A stretch of DNA of 5,551 bases from a bacterium (GCA_021786695.1 JAJYMT010000004.1:1-5551); one strand, 5' to 3'; positions 1 to 5,389 are shown, numbered from the stretch's first letter. Notes: generated by a model not told the origin, from the sequence alone. Made by a program: numbers and translations.

Positions 1-784
1 GGTTGTCTTTGCCCGCGACCTGCATCCCCGGCCACCAATCCTCATATTTTTTATCTGGCCAACCCAAAGTGGAAACATAATTGATCAGCGCGTCAAACCA
101 GACGTACATCACCTGTTCCTTATCGTCCGGCACCGGTATACCCCAGGGCATTTTTTCTTTCAGACGCGAGATGGAAAAATCCTCTAGGCCCCGTTCAACA
201 AATGCCTTTATCTCATTTAACTTTTCCGCCGGTACCACGAAATCTGGCCTTTTTTCATAGAGCTCAAGCAGAGGTTTTTGAAATTTGGAAAAACGGAAAA
301 AATAATTTTCTTCTTCGTGGATTTCTATTTCCAAATTGGGGTGGATCGCGCACTTCCCGTCGACTAATTCCGATTCGGTCTTTTCCAACTCGCAACCGAC
401 GCAGTATTTTATTTTATAGTTTTTTTTGTAGATATCGCCCGCGGTCGCGCAGCGCCGCCAGAATTCCTGCGCCGCTTCCATGTGGTGCTGGTCGGTGGTG
501 CGGATGAAATGGGTGTAGGAAAGATTGAGCGCTTGTTTCAGCGCGTCAAATTTGGCGGCATAAAAATCGCAATACGCCTGCGGCTCCTGCCCGGCTTCCA
601 GCGCCTTGCGGTAGATCTTCAGGCCGTGTTCGTCGGTGCCGGTGTTGAACAGCACCTCTTTGCCCTGCGCCCTTTGCCAGCGCGCGATTACGTCCGCCTG
701 CACGATTTCCAAAGCAAAGCCGATATGCGGCTCGGAATTGACGTACGGCAGGGTGGTGGTGATATAAAACTTGCCTCTTGACAT
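1..784 (-). CDS. metG: Methionyl-tRNA synthetase, N-terminal part (3' end outside window)
   Basis: Charges tRNA-Met with methionine in the cytoplasm, supplying both initiation and elongation. The frame is open from the ATG at 784 to the left edge, giving 261 residues, so roughly half of a typical MetRS is visible. The Rossmann fold begins at residue 6 (FYITTTLPYVN), with the class I signature at 20-23 reading HIGF instead of HIGH. GTDEHG is at 49-54. A zinc knuckle follows: C128, C131, C145, H148 (CxxC-x13-CxxH), the single-knuckle spacing known from Thermus MetRS. VWFDALINYVS is at 228-238. The KMSKS loop and anticodon-binding domain are off the window. The ATG at 784 is chosen because family members begin a few residues before this beta strand and no other in-frame start fits. 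The 15 bases before it contain no Shine-Dalgarno. A TATTTT box (790-795) ends five bases before the ATG, so a leaderless or near-leaderless mRNA is possible. Identity is very secure. Confidence 0.97.
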   Translation of the reverse strand, partial: MSRGKFYITTTLPYVNSEPHIGFALEIVQADVIARWQRAQGKEVLFNTGTDEHGLKIYRKALEAGQEPQAYCDFYAAKFDALKQALNLSYTHFIRTTDQHHMEAAQEFWRRCATAGDIYKKNYKIKYCVGCELEKTESELVDGKCAIHPNLEIEIHEEENYFFRFSKFQKPLLELYEKRPDFVVPAEKLNEIKAFVERGLEDFSISRLKEKMPWGIPVPDDKEQVMYVWFDALINYVSTLGWPDKKYEDWWPGMQVAGKDN

Positions 785-806
785 AATTGAAAATATTTGA
801 TAAAAA
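778..806 (+). promoter_or_regulatory. Probable sigma-70 promoter of the 48-residue plus-strand gene
   Basis: A consensus -35 box TTGACA lies at 778-783. After 17 bases comes TAAAAA at 801-806 (4 of 6 matches to TATAAT). Transcription would start near 813, leaving a leader of about 20 bases that contains the Shine-Dalgarno. The -35 overlaps the first codons of the divergent metG gene, so the two start regions are interlocked. The -35 is strong and the -10 weak, so this is a pattern-based call only. Confidence 0.5.
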
Positions 807-821
807 CAACGCACTAAAGTT

Positions 822-830
822 GAGGAGGAA
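822..830 (+). promoter_or_regulatory. Strong ribosome binding site that decides the start
   Basis: GAGGAGG (822-828) precedes two adjacent ATG codons at 831 and 834. The GGAGG core ends 2 bases before the first and 5 before the second, so the second ATG is the better spaced start. It is the only strong Shine-Dalgarno before any gene in the window. Confidence 0.8.
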
Positions 831-833
831 ATG

Positions 834-980
834 ATGACTGTGGAATGCGCCGGCTGCAGCCGGCACCTTTCGTTGGATGAGGCGGCGACCGAACTGCCTC
901 TCCACGCGACCCCGGCGGGGCGGATCTGCCCGGACAGCGGGGCGACCATCCTGGAAGAGGAAATCGCCCGGGTGGCGTAG
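834..980 (+). CDS. Small Cys-rich protein, 48 residues, unknown family
   Basis: I do not recognise this gene. It encodes 48 residues from the second of two adjacent ATGs (49 from the first, at 831). Visible features are a CxxC near the N-terminus (C5, C8), H11, H24 and a third cysteine at C32 in ICPDSGA, then an acidic short helix (LEEEIARVA). C5/C8 with C32 and one histidine could bind one zinc ion in a knuckle or ribbon, but the second CxxC of a standard zinc ribbon is absent. There is no membrane segment or signal peptide. Support for a real gene comes from the strong Shine-Dalgarno, a TTGACA -35 upstream and an intrinsic terminator 12 bases past the stop. It is the only plus-strand gene here, divergent from metG and convergent with rsmI, and visibly more GC-rich than its flanks. 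A small zinc-binding regulator is one possibility. The expression signals are good but the function is unknown. Confidence 0.72.
   Translation: MTVECAGCSRHLSLDEAATELPLHATPAGRICPDSGATILEEEIARVA
849..864. repeat. 16-base perfect palindrome inside the small gene
   Basis: GCCGGCTGCAGCCGGC is a perfect inverted repeat starting 15 bases past the A of the likely start codon. In the mRNA it could form a GC-rich hairpin under the initiating ribosome, or serve as a dimeric protein site in DNA. It also encodes part of the CxxC segment, so codon constraint could explain some of it. Confidence 0.6.
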
Positions 981-992
981 GAATTCGGTCGT

Positions 993-1020
993 GGCAGTTC
1001 GCTCGCGAACTGCCTTTTTT
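993..1020 (+). terminator. Rho-independent terminator of the small plus-strand gene
   Basis: Arms GGCAGTTCGC (993-1002) and GCGAACTGCC (1005-1014) are perfectly complementary. Eight outer pairs with a six-base loop are realistic. Six T residues follow directly (1015-1020). The tract overlaps the rsmI stop codon on the other strand (1019-1021). Read on the minus strand the hairpin has no T tract after it, so it serves only the plus-strand gene and shields rsmI from antisense transcription. Confidence 0.9.
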
Positions 1021-1765
1021 ATTTCCCGATTATCACCACGAACTCGCCTTTCTGGTCGTCGGGGGAATTCTTTATCTTCTCAATAATACTTTCCAATTCC
1101 CCGCGATAGACCGTCTCGAACATCTTGGACAGTTCGCGGCAGACCACCACCGAGGTCAGTTTGATCTGTTTCGGTTCGCCCTTGGATTTCTTCTCGGCGT
1201 TATTGTATTTCTGCTCCAGGTTGTAGTTTTCTTCCGCCTGCTTCAACTCTTCCAAAAACTTGATGATCCGGTATTTGGACTCATAGACCACTGCCGGATA
1301 TTCGCTTTCAAGCACCCGCCGCAGGAAGGTCTGCCGCCCTTTTTTGTGCGGCGGGAACCCGAGAAAGACGAACTTGTCGGCCGCGATGCCGGAAATGGAA
1401 AGAGCCGCGGTCACTGCCGAAGCCCCGGGCACCGATTCGATCTTCACGTCCTCGCCTAACTTATCAACCACTAATTGCACCAATTTGCCGCCCGGATCGG
1501 ATATCCCGGGCGTGCCGGCATCGGTCACCAGGGCCAGATTTTTGCCGTTTGCGAGCAGCTCTAAAATTTCCTCGGTCTTATTGAGATTGGAGTGCTGGTG
1601 ATATGAGATAAGCGGCTTATCGATCTTGTAATGCTTGAGCAGATTGCCGGTGACGCGGGTGTCCTCGCACAGGATGTAATCGACTTCTCCCAAAATCCTT
1701 AAGGCGCGCATCGTCAGGTCTTCCAGGTTGCCGATCGGCGTCGCGACCATGTAGAGGGTTGGCAT
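1019..1765 (-). CDS. rsmI: 16S rRNA (cytidine-1402-2'-O)-methyltransferase RsmI
   Basis: SAM-dependent enzyme of the tetrapyrrole methylase fold that 2'-O-methylates C1402 in the decoding centre of 16S rRNA. The 248 residues show the family motifs in order: LYMVATPIGNLEDLT (4-18), CEDTRVTGNLL (33-43), SYHQHSN (54-60), the SAM-loop segment VTDAGTPGISDPGG (80-93), SVPGASAVTAAL (111-122), GFPPHKKGR (136-144) and YES-R (161-166). The usual ESPHR reads ESKYR. A Lys/Glu/Asn-rich stretch at about 175-203 interrupts the C-terminal half of the catalytic domain. The protein ends at GEFVVIIGK, where that domain normally ends, so it lacks the extra C-terminal region of E. coli RsmI (286 residues). The ATG at 1765 is preferred over an in-frame TTG at 1777, because homologues begin close to this beta strand. 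No Shine-Dalgarno precedes it. No terminator separates it from the upstream 545-residue gene, so co-transcription is likely. Identity is secure. Confidence 0.96.
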   Translation of the reverse strand: MPTLYMVATPIGNLEDLTMRALRILGEVDYILCEDTRVTGNLLKHYKIDKPLISYHQHSNLNKTEEILELLANGKNLALVTDAGTPGISDPGGKLVQLVVDKLGEDVKIESVPGASAVTAALSISGIAADKFVFLGFPPHKKGRQTFLRRVLESEYPAVVYESKYRIIKFLEELKQAEENYNLEQKYNNAEKKSKGEPKQIKLTSVVVCRELSKMFETVYRGELESIIEKIKNSPDDQKGEFVVIIGK

Positions 1766-1770
1766 AAAAA

Positions 1771-1895
1771 AAATCAAAATGTAAAAATCAAAATGTAAAA
1801 TTGTGGTGCTCGCTTTGCTCGCGAATTTTATTTTTAATACCTGTCGCGCAGCGACTCCTAAATTTTAATTTTTGATTTTTAAATTTTACATTTTA
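1771..1895. repeat. AT-rich inverted repeats flanking a GC-rich core
   Basis: The left flank holds a 14-base tandem pair, ATCAAAATGTAAAA at 1773-1786 and 1787-1800. The right flank holds the inverted motifs TTTTTGAT (1869-1876) and TTTTACATTTT (1884-1894). Between them lie a direct repeat GCTCGC-TTT-GCTCGC (1808-1822) and a small hairpin GTCGC-GCA-GCGAC (1843-1855). The right flank runs into the stop codon of the 545-residue gene, and the left flank nearly reaches the rsmI start. It fills the whole 127-base gap and contains no recognisable terminator or gene. It looks like a short non-coding repeat element. Whether it recurs in the genome cannot be seen here. Confidence 0.6.
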
Positions 1896-3530
1896 CTGAC
1901 TCACATCCTCTTTCCTCTCCCGCACGTACTTGGTCCACTCCTCGGCCGCCTCGACGAACAATTTGAAAGGCGCTTCGATCAGAAAATCCAGGATGAAGAC
2001 CAGCACGTTGATCTTGGAGAATTTCTCCGACAGCCACTTGCCGGCGGCGATGATCGGCACCGAAAAGAAATCGATCAGCAGGCCGACGATATTCTCGCGC
2101 GGCTCGATTACCAGGAGTTCCTTGACCCGCCGGCGGATGCGAATGGAGAAAAAGCTGATCAGCGCCAGGAAGAACAAAAAGATGGTGATGCTCACGAAAT
2201 GGAAATTGGCCCGATCAAGCACATAGATGACCGCGCCGAAGGAGACGAAAAAAGTCACGCCGTAAAGAATATTGAAAAAAGCGCTCTTGGTCTGGCTGCG
2301 CTCCGCGGCCACGCGCAGTTTGAACGGATCCTTTCGCTGCTTCTCGACATAGACCAGCCCTTCGATCCCCTCTACGATCCTGGCGGTGTTCGCTTCCCCG
2401 GGGGTGCGGGTGAAAAGTACGATCAAAAATAAGAGTAGCGGCGGAAAAGTGACGTTGATGAAGAGCGAAAAATCGCTGGTCGGCTGGTTCAGGAGATTGG
2501 CGACCGGAATCTCCAAGATGAAGACCAACACCATCTTGGTCAGGAACAGATAGATGATGCTGCGAACGGCGGCCCGCCACAGTTTGCGTTTGACCGACTT
2601 ATAGCGTTTGGCACAGACCGCTTTTATCCGGCGCGGAAATGACTTCGGGTCCCGTTTCAAGCTGTCATAGACCTCGACCGGATTATCCTCGATCACCTCG
2701 GTCAGAATGCTGAAAAAAACCGTGTAGCGGGCCACCAGTCGATTAATCTGGCTCGAGAGCGGATGGTGCGCGTGGCGGGTAGCCGTAGCGATCAGTTCAT
2801 CGATCTTTTCCGCGACTTCCGAGATCGCCTGCTCGTCGGCCGTCAGCCAATCCGGCACCAGATATTTGAACAGGATGAAGCTGATCATTTCCTCGTCGGC
2901 CCGCAGGTAGCCGCGGTTGATGGAGAGATACAATTGGATCTCCTTATCGGCCGCGAACGGCGAGTCGGCCGGCAATTCCAAGAGCGGCAACAGCACCCCG
3001 TACATGCTTTCTACCACCTGGTTGTTGATCTTTTTGGGATTCAGGTGCTCCTCGATCTCGCAGGCGGCTAGTCCCCACAGCCAATCGGCGAGCTCCCGTT
3101 TGTCGGCCGCGGTTTTAGCGCGCGATAATTTTATCAATGACTGGTATTTCTTGATTATTACCGCCAGGCGCGGAATTTCCGATTCGTGGATCTTGTTGTT
3201 GGGCAGATAGCCGGCGCGGATCAATTCCGTCAGCAGATCAGCCGCGATCGCCTGTTCGTCTTTGGCGAGCTCAATGCCGATCAGCCGGTTCAGAACCCTG
3301 GCAATCGCTTCTTTGAGAAGCAGGTGCTCTTCTTTGTAATCGACCGAATTGCGGATTTTTTCATAATAAAAAGCCATCCGCGAAATCGTTTCCGAAACCC
3401 TGATCCGCGCCTCGTCGCCGCCCTTGTCTTCCTGTTTGCCGGTAAAATAAACCGTCTGAAACAGCTTCTTGGCCATTTCCGAGATGGTAAATTGCTGGCT
3501 TTGTTTTTGGCTTAAGTTAGGCGTCACCAT
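1893..3530 (-). CDS. Conserved-looking multi-pass membrane protein, unknown function
   Basis: I do not recognise a named family. The 545-residue protein has two parts. Residues 1-315 are soluble, mostly helical and charged, with no signal peptide, and end in a very basic stretch (about 293-323, rich in Lys/Arg). The rest is membrane-embedded, with likely helices at about 321-345, 357-374, 418-438 and 444-463. Further hydrophobic or amphipathic stretches lie at 481-500 and 507-527, before a charged tail. The loop at 375-417 is charged, consistent with a cytoplasmic face. No catalytic motif, Walker motif or transporter signature is evident. The ATG at 3530 has no Shine-Dalgarno. A good promoter places the transcription start 1-2 bases before it, which argues for this start and for leaderless translation. 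It lies upstream of rsmI on the same strand with an AT-repeat gap between. Gene reality is secure because the frame is long and composition is gene-like, but the function is open. Confidence 0.9.
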   Translation of the reverse strand: MVTPNLSQKQSQQFTISEMAKKLFQTVYFTGKQEDKGGDEARIRVSETISRMAFYYEKIRNSVDYKEEHLLLKEAIARVLNRLIGIELAKDEQAIAADLLTELIRAGYLPNNKIHESEIPRLAVIIKKYQSLIKLSRAKTAADKRELADWLWGLAACEIEEHLNPKKINNQVVESMYGVLLPLLELPADSPFAADKEIQLYLSINRGYLRADEEMISFILFKYLVPDWLTADEQAISEVAEKIDELIATATRHAHHPLSSQINRLVARYTVFFSILTEVIEDNPVEVYDSLKRDPKSFPRRIKAVCAKRYKSVKRKLWRAAVRSIIYLFLTKMVLVFILEIPVANLLNQPTSDFSLFINVTFPPLLLFLIVLFTRTPGEANTARIVEGIEGLVYVEKQRKDPFKLRVAAERSQTKSAFFNILYGVTFFVSFGAVIYVLDRANFHFVSITIFLFFLALISFFSIRIRRRVKELLVIEPRENIVGLLIDFFSVPIIAAGKWLSEKFSKINVLVFILDFLIEAPFKLFVEAAEEWTKYVRERKEDVSQ

Positions 3531-3538
3531 ATGTGTTC

Positions 3539-3567
3539 ATAATATCACTACTTTAAGCTGAAATCAA
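3539..3567 (-). promoter_or_regulatory. Sigma-70 promoter of the 545-residue membrane protein gene
   Basis: On the minus strand, TTGATT (3562-3567) is followed by exactly 17 bases and TATTAT (3539-3544). The predicted transcription start is near 3532-3531, and the ATG is at 3530. That would give a leaderless mRNA, in keeping with the lack of a Shine-Dalgarno. Confidence 0.7.
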
Positions 3568-3570
3568 TTT

Positions 3571-3647
3571 ACCTTGTGAAATAATCTCATCCCGGCGGGA
3601 TTGCCGCCCTGCCTGCCGGCAGGCAGGTCCGCGGCATTTCACGGGGT
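3571..3647. repeat. Nested palindromic element with a 20-base perfect palindrome
   Basis: The outer arms ACCTTGTGAAAT (3571-3582) and ATTTCACGGGGT (3636-3647) pair over 12 positions, two of them G-U wobbles that work only in plus-strand RNA. Inside are two hairpins. One is ATCCC-GGC-GGGAT (3589-3601). The other is a stem TGCCGC/GCGGCA (3602-3607, 3631-3636) capped by the perfect palindrome CCTGCCTGCCGGCAGGCAGG (3608-3627), with TCC bulged; the two stems share position 3636, so only one can claim it. The element sits exactly between a terminator (3648-3680) and a promoter (3539-3567). It has no T tract and is not itself a terminator. It resembles REP-type dispersed palindromes, and copy number elsewhere is unknown. 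Confidence 0.7.
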
Positions 3648-3680
3648 AAAAAAAGACCGCCCCTCGCTCGGGTGGCCGTC
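3648..3680 (-). terminator. Probable Rho-independent terminator of the 73-residue gene
   Basis: On the minus strand, GACGGCCACCC and GGGGCGGTC pair imperfectly (one G-G mismatch and one bulged A), then seven T residues follow (complement of the A run 3648-3654). It lies about 25 bases past the stop codon. The stem is GC-rich but not perfect, so efficiency is uncertain. Confidence 0.7.
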
Positions 3681-3705
3681 CTTGTTCTCGCTTATCTGCT
3701 GTCGC

Positions 3706-3927
3706 TTATAAAAACTTATCCAATTCTTTCTTTATTTCCCAGAGGCGGAAGGACAGATAGAAAAAAATATAGGCGACCATCAGGATGAAAAATCCGACCA
3801 GAAGTCGCGACATAAATTCGGTCCATACTACCAATACCGACAGGAACAGAAACACCAGGCCGGTAGTGGAAAGATGCCAGATGGTGGAGTTGATTTTTTT
3901 ATTGATGGTTTTGCTGATGCCGTTCAT
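3706..3927 (-). CDS. Small two-helix membrane protein, unknown function
   Basis: The 73-residue protein has a polar, basic N-terminus (MNGISKTINKKINS), two hydrophobic helices at about 17-36 and 41-62 joined by a very short turn (TEFMSR), and a charged tail ending EIKKELDKFL. This is a helical hairpin with both ends on the same side, probably cytoplasmic by the positive-inside rule. I recognise no family or catalytic motif. It is a stand-alone unit, with a TATAAT box upstream and an intrinsic terminator downstream. The ATG at 3927 is the only sensible start, and the short leader (about 14 bases) contains no Shine-Dalgarno. It lies between the sigma/DUF5667 pair and the 545-residue membrane protein. 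A role in envelope function is only a guess. Flanking signals and the clear membrane pattern make it a likely real gene. Confidence 0.82.
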   Translation of the reverse strand: MNGISKTINKKINSTIWHLSTTGLVFLFLSVLVVWTEFMSRLLVGFFILMVAYIFFYLSFRLWEIKKELDKFL

Positions 3928-3947
3928 ATTTTTATGGTTATGTACAT

Positions 3948-3976
3948 ATTATAACATATTTTCAAAAAATAAAAAA
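3948..3976 (-). promoter_or_regulatory. Promoter of the 73-residue membrane protein gene
   Basis: On the minus strand a perfect TATAAT lies at 3948-3953, with transcription expected to start near 3941 and the ATG at 3927. The -35 region is poor (TTTTTT at 3971-3976 with 17-base spacing) and overlaps the T tract of the preceding terminator. The -10 is convincing, the -35 is not. Confidence 0.6.
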
Positions 3977-3996
3977 CAGCCCCATATTATGGTGGC
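3964..3996 (-). terminator. Rho-independent terminator of the sigma/DUF5667 unit
   Basis: On the minus strand, a stem of seven pairs with one bulged A (GCC-A-CCAT, loop AAT, ATGGGGC; 3979-3996) is followed by TG, six T, one A and six T (3976-3964). It lies about 65 bases past the DUF5667 stop codon. The stem is short, but the tract is long. Confidence 0.65.
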
Positions 3997-4001
3997 CGCA
4001 T

Positions 4002-4044
4002 TATCGACACCCGACCTCGATACTATCGAGGTCGGGTGTCGATA
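4002..4044. repeat. 43-base nearly perfect palindrome (21-base arms, 1-base centre)
   Basis: Arms 4002-4022 and 4024-4044 are exact reverse complements around a single C at 4023. TATCGA, or its complement TCGATA, marks both ends and the centre, and the core is GACACCCGACCTC and its inverse. It starts 18 bases past the DUF5667 stop codon (4063) and ends 5 bases before the terminator hairpin. No T tract follows on either strand, so it is not a classical terminator. In RNA it would be an extremely stable hairpin in the 3' untranslated region. It could also be a protein-binding site or a dispersed repeat. Confidence 0.9.
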
Positions 4045-4062
4045 GCTAAAATAATATTCAAA

Positions 4063-5364
4063 TTAATCCCTTCTTATTTCAGGCGAACTGCTGGCGGTTT
4101 TGTTTTCCTCTCCCGGTTTGGGCGTTTCTTCGATCGGACTCGTGCTGGCGGTTGCCTGCCCCGATCCGTCACGATCCTCTTTTTGCCGTTCTTCTTTGAT
4201 TTTTTCCGCGGCCTGCTTTTCGTCTTCGCGTTTTTTCTCCAGCATTTTCTTGATATCCTCTCTTATCCGTTCCTTGTTTTCAATTTTAAACCCTCCCGCC
4301 GGCTGGATGTTTTCGCCGCCGTTGTCCTCCGCGGCCGATGGACGCAAGAAATGTTTTCTGTTGTTGGAAAGCGCCTCGGCCGACTGCAACAGTCCGTTGA
4401 ATTTTTTCAGGTCGCCGTCCTTGATCGCCTGCTCGGCTTTTTTCAATTTATTCCGCAATTTATCATTGAGCCGCCTGGCCTGTTTTTCGGGAATGCTCGC
4501 CCTGGTCTGGTCCTGGCTCAAATCGTCGATCTCCTGCCTGATCCTGTTCAATGACTGCTCGGCCTGCGACGGATCGGTCGAGCTGGCAGATGAATCATCC
4601 TGTTCTTGGGCATTCGCGCCCGTTTCAGGGGTGGAAGAACCGTCTTTGATTTTTTCCGACGCGCCCTTGGTCCGGCTGATCGCCTCGATCGCCTGCCGCT
4701 GGTGTCTTTTCAAGTTTTCAAGCGTCAGTGCCAGGTGGTCGATGGTCTCGTCGTCCGCGTTCAGCCCGAACCGCCCGGCGATCTTGCTGACCGCTTCCAC
4801 TTGGTTGAAATTAAATTCGGCCAGGCCGGTGAAGGCCTGATCGCGTTCTTGTTCGTCGGGCAGCGCCGCCGCCATTTCATTAGTGCGATCGATTTCCTCG
4901 TTCGCCTCGACGATGGTATCGTTAAATTCTTGTTGCTTTGAATCCTGGGATACGGCCGTGCCGGTGGCAAAGGCCGGGGACAGCTCCTGGCTCAAAAATT
5001 GTGCCTCGGCCAGACGCCGTTTGGCGAATTCGTTATGAAGATCGATCTTTTTGATCGGGTCGCTGGTCAGTTGATCCTGCACTCTCTCCAGCGAAATCTT
5101 CAACGGATAGAGGATGTTGCCCCTGGCCACCTGATCGCTTCCGTAGGCATAGGCGGAGGTGGCGGAAAAAAATACCAAGATAAAGATTGAAAACGCCGCC
5201 AGCGCCGGCCTGAAAGAAAGCAGCCCGAAACGCCCGGCGGAATCAACTTTCATCGCCGGCCGGGACGCTCGCGCCAACATCAACCTGAAACGGATCATCA
5301 AATCCGCCTTCCGGGAAAGCCGTCCTTTCGGTAAATTATTCAGTTGTTTTTCAATATTGTTCAT
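4063..5364 (-). CDS. DUF5667-type single-pass membrane protein, putative sigma-factor partner
   Basis: The 433-residue protein begins with a basic cytoplasmic stretch (1-50), then one transmembrane helix or uncleaved signal anchor (about 52-74). A DUF5667-like domain follows at about 78-180. Its hallmarks are a NILYPLK motif (83-89), a helix (SLERVQDQL), then DPIKKIDLHNEFAKRRLAEA (102-121), matching the family pattern of a YPLK motif followed by a sigma-adjacent helical bundle. Residues 240-270 form a Ser/Asp/Gln-rich linker, 270-335 a helical region, and 363-398 a highly charged Lys/Glu coiled coil before a Pro/Thr/Ser-rich tail. The bulk should lie outside the membrane. The ATG at 5364 is 70 bases after the ECF sigma stop on the same strand, with no terminator between, so the pair is probably co-transcribed. 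This suggests an anti-sigma or envelope-sensing role, which is inferred from context rather than shown by a recognised anti-sigma motif. No Shine-Dalgarno is seen. Confidence 0.85.
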   Translation of the reverse strand: MNNIEKQLNNLPKGRLSRKADLMIRFRLMLARASRPAMKVDSAGRFGLLSFRPALAAFSIFILVFFSATSAYAYGSDQVARGNILYPLKISLERVQDQLTSDPIKKIDLHNEFAKRRLAEAQFLSQELSPAFATGTAVSQDSKQQEFNDTIVEANEEIDRTNEMAAALPDEQERDQAFTGLAEFNFNQVEAVSKIAGRFGLNADDETIDHLALTLENLKRHQRQAIEAISRTKGASEKIKDGSSTPETGANAQEQDDSSASSTDPSQAEQSLNRIRQEIDDLSQDQTRASIPEKQARRLNDKLRNKLKKAEQAIKDGDLKKFNGLLQSAEALSNNRKHFLRPSAAEDNGGENIQPAGGFKIENKERIREDIKKMLEKKREDEKQAAEKIKEERQKEDRDGSGQATASTSPIEETPKPGEENKTASSSPEIRRD

Positions 5365-5389
5365 ACAGATCTTAATCGACGCGTTCTAA

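Noticed and set aside
202..781. Plus-strand open frames opposite metG
   Set aside because: Both are antisense shadows of the MetRS coding sequence with no recognisable domain.
546..905. Minus-strand frame of 119 codons crossing the metG start
   Set aside because: It overlaps metG in another frame and the small plus-strand gene. The MetRS frame is unambiguous.
993..1014. Hairpin as a terminator for rsmI
   Set aside because: Read on the minus strand, no T tract follows the stem; the T run is on the plus-strand side only.
1763..1777. TTG start at 1777 for rsmI
   Set aside because: It would add only MIFF from the AT repeat. The ATG at 1765 fits the family N-terminus.
1771..1895. CRISPR-like array
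   Set aside because: Only two tandem 14-base AT-rich units with no spacers and no cas genes nearby.
1872..2432. Plus-strand open frame of 186 codons
   Set aside because: It lies antisense inside the 545-residue membrane protein gene, has an Asp/Gln/Arg-rich translation without domains, and no ribosome binding site. The minus frame is much longer and has a clear membrane pattern.
4002..4044. Palindrome as the terminator of the DUF5667 gene
   Set aside because: Neither strand has a T tract after it. A separate stem with T tracts at 3964-3996 serves better.
4036..4840. Overlapping plus-strand open frames of 172 and 246 codons
   Set aside because: They are antisense to the DUF5667 gene. Their Phe/Leu or Ser/Cys-rich translations reflect the Lys/Glu-rich coiled coil and Ser-rich linker on the other strand.
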